Shown piece by piece: positions 60,935 to 64,000 of a stretch of DNA of 64,000 bases (positions within the stretch are counted from its first letter, which is position 1; each line of letters opens with the position of its first letter). Position numbers and translations under genes: made by a program. The notes beneath the pieces were generated by a model, which saw nothing but the letters and a program-made list of their open reading frames with translations, searched no databases and was not told the DNA's origin. Source of the stretch: Streptomyces sp. STR69. Lineage in GTDB: Bacteria > Actinomycetota > Actinomycetes > Streptomycetales > Streptomycetaceae. The stretch lies in the NCBI RefSeq assembly GCF_024519455.1, contig NZ_JALJRY010000004.1, positions 248,001 to 312,000 on the forward strand. Direction: 5' to 3'.

Positions 60935-62797
60935 GTGTCCCTACATGGCTTCGACATCGTTGTCAGACCACGGTTCCTCAGCTTTCTGCTGACGGCCGCC
61001 CTCGCGTTCGTGGCGCTCGTCCCGGCCGCGACGCCGGCGTCCGCCGCAACCCAGGTGTGCGTCCTGGCCTGTGACACGCTGGACCCTTCGCAGGCCGGAC
61101 AGGAAACGTTTCCAGTGCCGGACAAGACGCTCAACGGCCGGCGTGTGCAGCTCCATGTGTCCGACGCGGACGACATGGCGTGGGCCAGCATCGACAACGG
61201 CTCGACCGGTGACGCGGTCTGGTTGGACCGGTCCTGGGACGGCGGCGCCACCTGGGACGGGCTGCTCGGCAAGGCGAGCATCCCGAGTACGTGGACCGGT
61301 ACCAGGACGCTGATGTACAACATCACCGACCCGCGCAACCACAAGCGCGGCCTGGTCCGGGCCTGCGGCGACGCGGCCGGCGTCGGCTGCACGAACTGGG
61401 TCTACCCCACCGTCTGCGACACCCTCTGCGACGGCACGGGCGCGGGCCAGGCGGCGGGCGACGACCAGCCGGTACCGTCAACCACCCTCTACGGCCGCAC
61501 GATCCGGCTGCACGTGGACCAGAAGAACTCCATGGCCTGGGCGAGCATCGACACGGGCGGCGCCGGTGACGAGATCTGGCTGGACCGGTCCTGGGACGGT
61601 GGCGCGACCTGGCCGGACGGCTCCTCCCTCGGCCGTACCAGCACCCCGTCCGGGGCCACCACCACCCGCACCACGATGTACGCCACCCGCGATCCGCGCG
61701 GTCTCCTCTACGGCGGCGCGGTCCGCGCCTGCGGCCGGGAGGCGAGCCACAACGAGGGCAGCTGCACCGCGTGGTACCGGCCGGTGCCGACCCGGGCGCG
61801 CGCGGCGGCGGACGCGCTGATGACGTCGTACGACCCCTACAACGGCTGGTGGCCCAGCAGTTGGTGGAACTCGGCGGCCACCCTCACCTCCGTCATCGAC
61901 TTCGCGAAGACCACGGGCACACACGACTACGACTGGATCATCGCCCGCACCTTCGACCAGAACAAGGGCGCCTTCCCGGCCGGGACGCGCAGCTCGGACG
62001 CGATCGAGGGCGACTTCATCAGCCGGTCCATCGACGACTCGGGCTGGTGGGCGATCGCATGGATCGACGCCTACGACTACACGCACGACGCGCGCTATCT
62101 CAACGAGGCCGTCACCATCGCCAATTACGTGCAGCAGTACTGGGACACGAGCACCTGTGGCGGCGGTGTGTGGTGGGACCGGGAGAAGACCTACAAGAAC
62201 GCGGTGACCAACGGGCAGTACCTGTGGCTGACCACCGCGCTGCACCAGCGGATCCCGGGTGACACCGTGTGGCTGCAGCGGGCGAAGACCTCGGCCGCCT
62301 GGTACAGGGCCAGCGGGATGATCAACTCCTCGGGTCTGGTCAACGACGGACTGTCCTCGTCCTGTGCCAACAACGGTTCCACCGTGTGGAGTTACAACCA
62401 GGGGCTGGCCATCGGCGCCTTCACCGAACTGTGGAAGTCGACCGGGGACAGCTCGCTGCTCACCACGGCGAAGACCCTGGCGAATGCCGCGATCAGCAGT
62501 TCGCAGCTGACCGTCGGCGGGGTGCTCACCGAGTCCTGCGATGTCGGCTCGGCCTCCTGCGACGACAACCAGAAGCAGTTCAAGGGCATCTTCATGCGGA
62601 ACTTCGCCGATCTCGCGAACGTGACCGGATCCAGTACCTACCGCGCCTACATCCAGAAACAGGCCGACACCCTGTGGGCGCAGGACCGGTCCACGCTCAA
62701 CGCGCTCGGTGAACGCTGGGCCGGCACCAGTCCGAACCAGACCGACTGGCGGACACAGGCCAGCGCGCTCGGGGCGCTGACCGCCGCCGCGGGCTGA
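60935..62797 (+). CDS. Secreted GH76 alpha-1,6-mannanase with duplicated N-terminal module
   Basis: This is a 620-residue secreted enzyme. The signal peptide (LSFLLTAALAFVALVPAATP) is followed by two homologous modules of about 110-120 residues (residues 45-155 and 160-280). Both carry MAWASID and WLDRSWDGGATW, so they arose by duplication. The GH76 barrel follows from about 285, with the catalytic Asp pair in SRSIDDSGWWAIAWIDAYDYT-type context and CDDNQKQFKGIFMRNF. GH76 enzymes cut alpha-1,6-mannan of fungal or mycobacterial walls. The start is a GTG at 60935 after GAGGCGAG. It is divergent from the rhamnosidase and shares a TGAATC operator with it. Confidence 0.85.
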   Translation: MSLHGFDIVVRPRFLSFLLTAALAFVALVPAATPASAATQVCVLACDTLDPSQAGQETFPVPDKTLNGRRVQLHVSDADDMAWASIDNGSTGDAVWLDRSWDGGATWDGLLGKASIPSTWTGTRTLMYNITDPRNHKRGLVRACGDAAGVGCTNWVYPTVCDTLCDGTGAGQAAGDDQPVPSTTLYGRTIRLHVDQKNSMAWASIDTGGAGDEIWLDRSWDGGATWPDGSSLGRTSTPSGATTTRTTMYATRDPRGLLYGGAVRACGREASHNEGSCTAWYRPVPTRARAAADALMTSYDPYNGWWPSSWWNSAATLTSVIDFAKTTGTHDYDWIIARTFDQNKGAFPAGTRSSDAIEGDFISRSIDDSGWWAIAWIDAYDYTHDARYLNEAVTIANYVQQYWDTSTCGGGVWWDREKTYKNAVTNGQYLWLTTALHQRIPGDTVWLQRAKTSAAWYRASGMINSSGLVNDGLSSSCANNGSTVWSYNQGLAIGAFTELWKSTGDSSLLTTAKTLANAAISSSQLTVGGVLTESCDVGSASCDDNQKQFKGIFMRNFADLANVTGSSTYRAYIQKQADTLWAQDRSTLNALGERWAGTSPNQTDWRTQASALGALTAAAG

Positions 62798-62911
62798 GCC
62801 GGCGCGCAGGGTGGGTGCGGGACACCTGGGGTAACGGCGGCCTGGTTGCGTCCCTCGGACGCGGCCAGGCTTGCCGTGCAGCACCCGATCCGCCCACCCG
62901 AGGAGCAGGCG

Positions 62912-63682
62912 ATGAGCACCACCCACACGGACACCGTGACCTGGAACGGTCCAGCCTTCGACGAGATCGTCAGGAACGACGCGGGCCGTCCCGTCCTGTT
63001 CACCAACGCCCGGGTCCTGACCATGGACCCGCTGATCGGCACCCTGACCGGTGCCGACGTCCTGCTCGTCGGCGCCCTGCTCGTGGGCGTCGGTCCGGGC
63101 ATCGTCACGGCGGCCGGGGACGACAACGCCATCGTCGTCGACTGCACCGGCATGACGGTGGTGCCGGCCGTCGTGGACACGGTCGCCCTGGTAGGTGGAC
63201 GCGGCCAACGCTCCGAGTACGTGGCGACGTTGACGCCCGGGAACACCGGTGACCTGCTCGTCGTACCGGACGAGTGCGCCCCGGACGTGGCGGGCGCGCA
63301 GGCCACGTTGCTGACCCGGCCGGAACAGGTCCGCGCCCTCGTGGCGGACGGCAGGCCGGTGCTGTGGGCGGGCGCCGATGCCCCCGGCCGGGCCACCGCG
63401 CCCGAGGCGGGTATCCCGGCCGCCCAGGACCTGACCGGCAGCCCGCGCGTCGGCGTCTGGATCGACGAGAACGACTTCCTGCACCAGGAGTTGACCGCCG
63501 ACGGGCGCTACGACGAGACCCGCGGTGGCCGCCCGCACGCCTACGAGGGCCGCTACTGGATCGACGGCGACCGCATCGACTACCTGGACGACCTCGGCTT
63601 CTGGGCCTTCGGCGAGTTCCGGGGCGACGAGCTGCACCACGCGGGGTACGCGATGCGGCTCGGGGCGCGCTCCCGGTCGTAG
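62912..63682 (+). CDS. Degenerate amidohydrolase-like N-terminus fused to an Atu4866-type domain
   Basis: This is a 256-residue protein. Residues 15-90 resemble the composite-domain edge of amidohydrolases (VLFTNARVLTMDP, TGMTVVPAVVDT). The expected HxH metal motif after VVPG is replaced by VDTVALVG, so no metallo-hydrolase site remains. The C-terminal 80 residues (GVWIDENDFLHQELTADGRY, FWAFGEFRGDELHHAGYAM) match the small Atu4866-like beta-barrel family. The protein looks like a truncated hydrolase whose C-terminal domain has been kept. The ATG at 62912 is preceded by GAGGAG. The function is unknown. Confidence 0.65.
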   Translation: MSTTHTDTVTWNGPAFDEIVRNDAGRPVLFTNARVLTMDPLIGTLTGADVLLVGALLVGVGPGIVTAAGDDNAIVVDCTGMTVVPAVVDTVALVGGRGQRSEYVATLTPGNTGDLLVVPDECAPDVAGAQATLLTRPEQVRALVADGRPVLWAGADAPGRATAPEAGIPAAQDLTGSPRVGVWIDENDFLHQELTADGRYDETRGGRPHAYEGRYWIDGDRIDYLDDLGFWAFGEFRGDELHHAGYAMRLGARSRS

Positions 63683-63700
63683 CGGATCAGTCGTAGCGGA

Positions 63701-64000
63701 TCATCGGGCGCCGCTCCCCCGGAACCCGGCGCGCAGCCGGGCCTCCGCGCCGGGGGCCGCTCGCGGGTGGAGGTCCAGGGCCGCCAACGCGGCGCCGAGC
63801 AACGGCGGTTGGGTGCACACCACCGGGCGGACGCCCGGTACGGCCTCGGTGAGTCTGCGTTCGATGTCGTCGAGGAAGGACCGGTGGCCGGCGGCCAACA
63901 CGCTTCCGCCGAGGACCACTTCGGGGTCCGGGGCGGTCGCGAGCTGGAGGCGGCACAGGACCGTCAGGGCCATTCTCGCGATCTCCGCCGCGAGGCGTTC
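63701..64000 (-). CDS. BadF/BcrAD-type kinase (N-acetylglucosamine kinase-like), C-terminal part
   Basis: The last 99 residues are visible; the gene continues beyond base 64000. Seen are MALTVLCRLQLATAPDPEVV, the Gly motif LGGSVLAAGH, and the C-terminal QPPLLGAALAALD. This matches the C-terminal actin-like domain of the BadF/BadG ATPases, which in Streptomyces are often GlcNAc or sugar kinases. Given the chitin-related genes upstream, a sugar kinase is plausible, but only the C-terminus is available. Confidence 0.7.
   Translation of the reverse strand, partial: ERLAAEIARMALTVLCRLQLATAPDPEVVLGGSVLAAGHRSFLDDIERRLTEAVPGVRPVVCTQPPLLGAALAALDLHPRAAPGAEARLRAGFRGSGAR

Noticed and set aside
1..64000. 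Long open frames antisense to nearly every gene
   Set aside because: These are typical of high-G+C codon bias: Arg/Pro/Ala-rich translations without domains, starts or ribosome-binding sites. The frame that carried recognisable motifs was kept in each case.
1..64000. CRISPR arrays, insertion sequences, rRNA genes or an origin of replication
   Set aside because: No regularly spaced repeats, transposase motifs, rRNA sequences or DnaA-box clusters were seen.

Overview
The window is chromosomal DNA from a high-G+C actinobacterium, almost certainly a Streptomyces. It carries an SsgA-like sporulation protein, a WhiB-family protein, MmyB-type regulators, many lipoprotein or Tat secretion signals, GTG/TTG starts, translationally coupled operons and a broad polysaccharide-degrading repertoire. 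From memory, the first half (ssgD, ABC-F ATPase, WhiB-like gene, LigD-type polymerase plus ATP-dependent ligase, pcaV-pcaIJFHGBL) resembles the SCO6697-SCO6722 region of S. coelicolor. No phage, IS element or CRISPR array was seen.

Layout. 1-7.3 kb: partial endonuclease V, secreted beta-propeller protein, ssgD, PEP-mutase-like enzyme, an ABC-F resistance-type ATPase behind a structured leader, DDAH-like enzyme, and an acyl-ACP desaturase behind a 15-bp operator array. 7.4-14.4 kb: an unusual locus holding a helical protein of unknown function, a metallopeptidase/VWA protein, a tandem-AAA+ MoxR-type ATPase, a leucine-rich-repeat protein and a zinc-ribbon SDR-like protein, together with three tRNA-like genes that share one D-arm. 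This is the most likely novel system in the window. 14.5-21.2 kb: WhiB-like protein, VOC protein, LacI regulator, ornithine cyclodeaminase-like enzyme, a divergent NHEJ-type polymerase/ligase pair and a DUF3048 lipoprotein. 21.2-28.4 kb: the protocatechuate branch of the beta-ketoadipate pathway, complete from ring cleavage to thiolysis and controlled by PcaV. 28.6-39.1 kb: an LAL-like ATPase/TPR protein without an HTH, a small secreted protein, DUF2510 proteins, TetR plus PAP2/EamA membrane proteins, and a Tat-exported phospholipase C. 39.2-41.0 kb: gene debris around an NAD kinase. 41.0-46.0 kb: two MmyB-like regulators, and a MarR regulator with two SDRs and an NAD(P)-binding protein sharing an operator motif. 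46.0-51.8 kb: GntR regulator, das-like sugar ABC importer and GH20 hexosaminidase. 51.8-62.8 kb: CBM3-GH16, a two-component system fused in an operon to a GH9 endoglucanase, a GH78-like rhamnosidase and a divergent GH76 mannanase. 62.9-64 kb: a degenerate amidohydrolase/Atu4866 fusion and the end of a BadF-type kinase.

How the parts fit. The pca operon funnels lignin-derived aromatics to succinyl-CoA and acetyl-CoA. The downstream carbohydrate genes form a cell-wall and plant or fungal polysaccharide utilisation zone. The 7.4-14.4 kb locus has two convergent transcription units (VWA-MoxR on +, tRNA-likes-SDR-LRR on -). Its parts list (MoxR chaperone, MIDAS protein, repeat protein, NAD-fold protein, tRNA mimics) suggests an RNA-linked stress or conflict module. 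That function is inference only.
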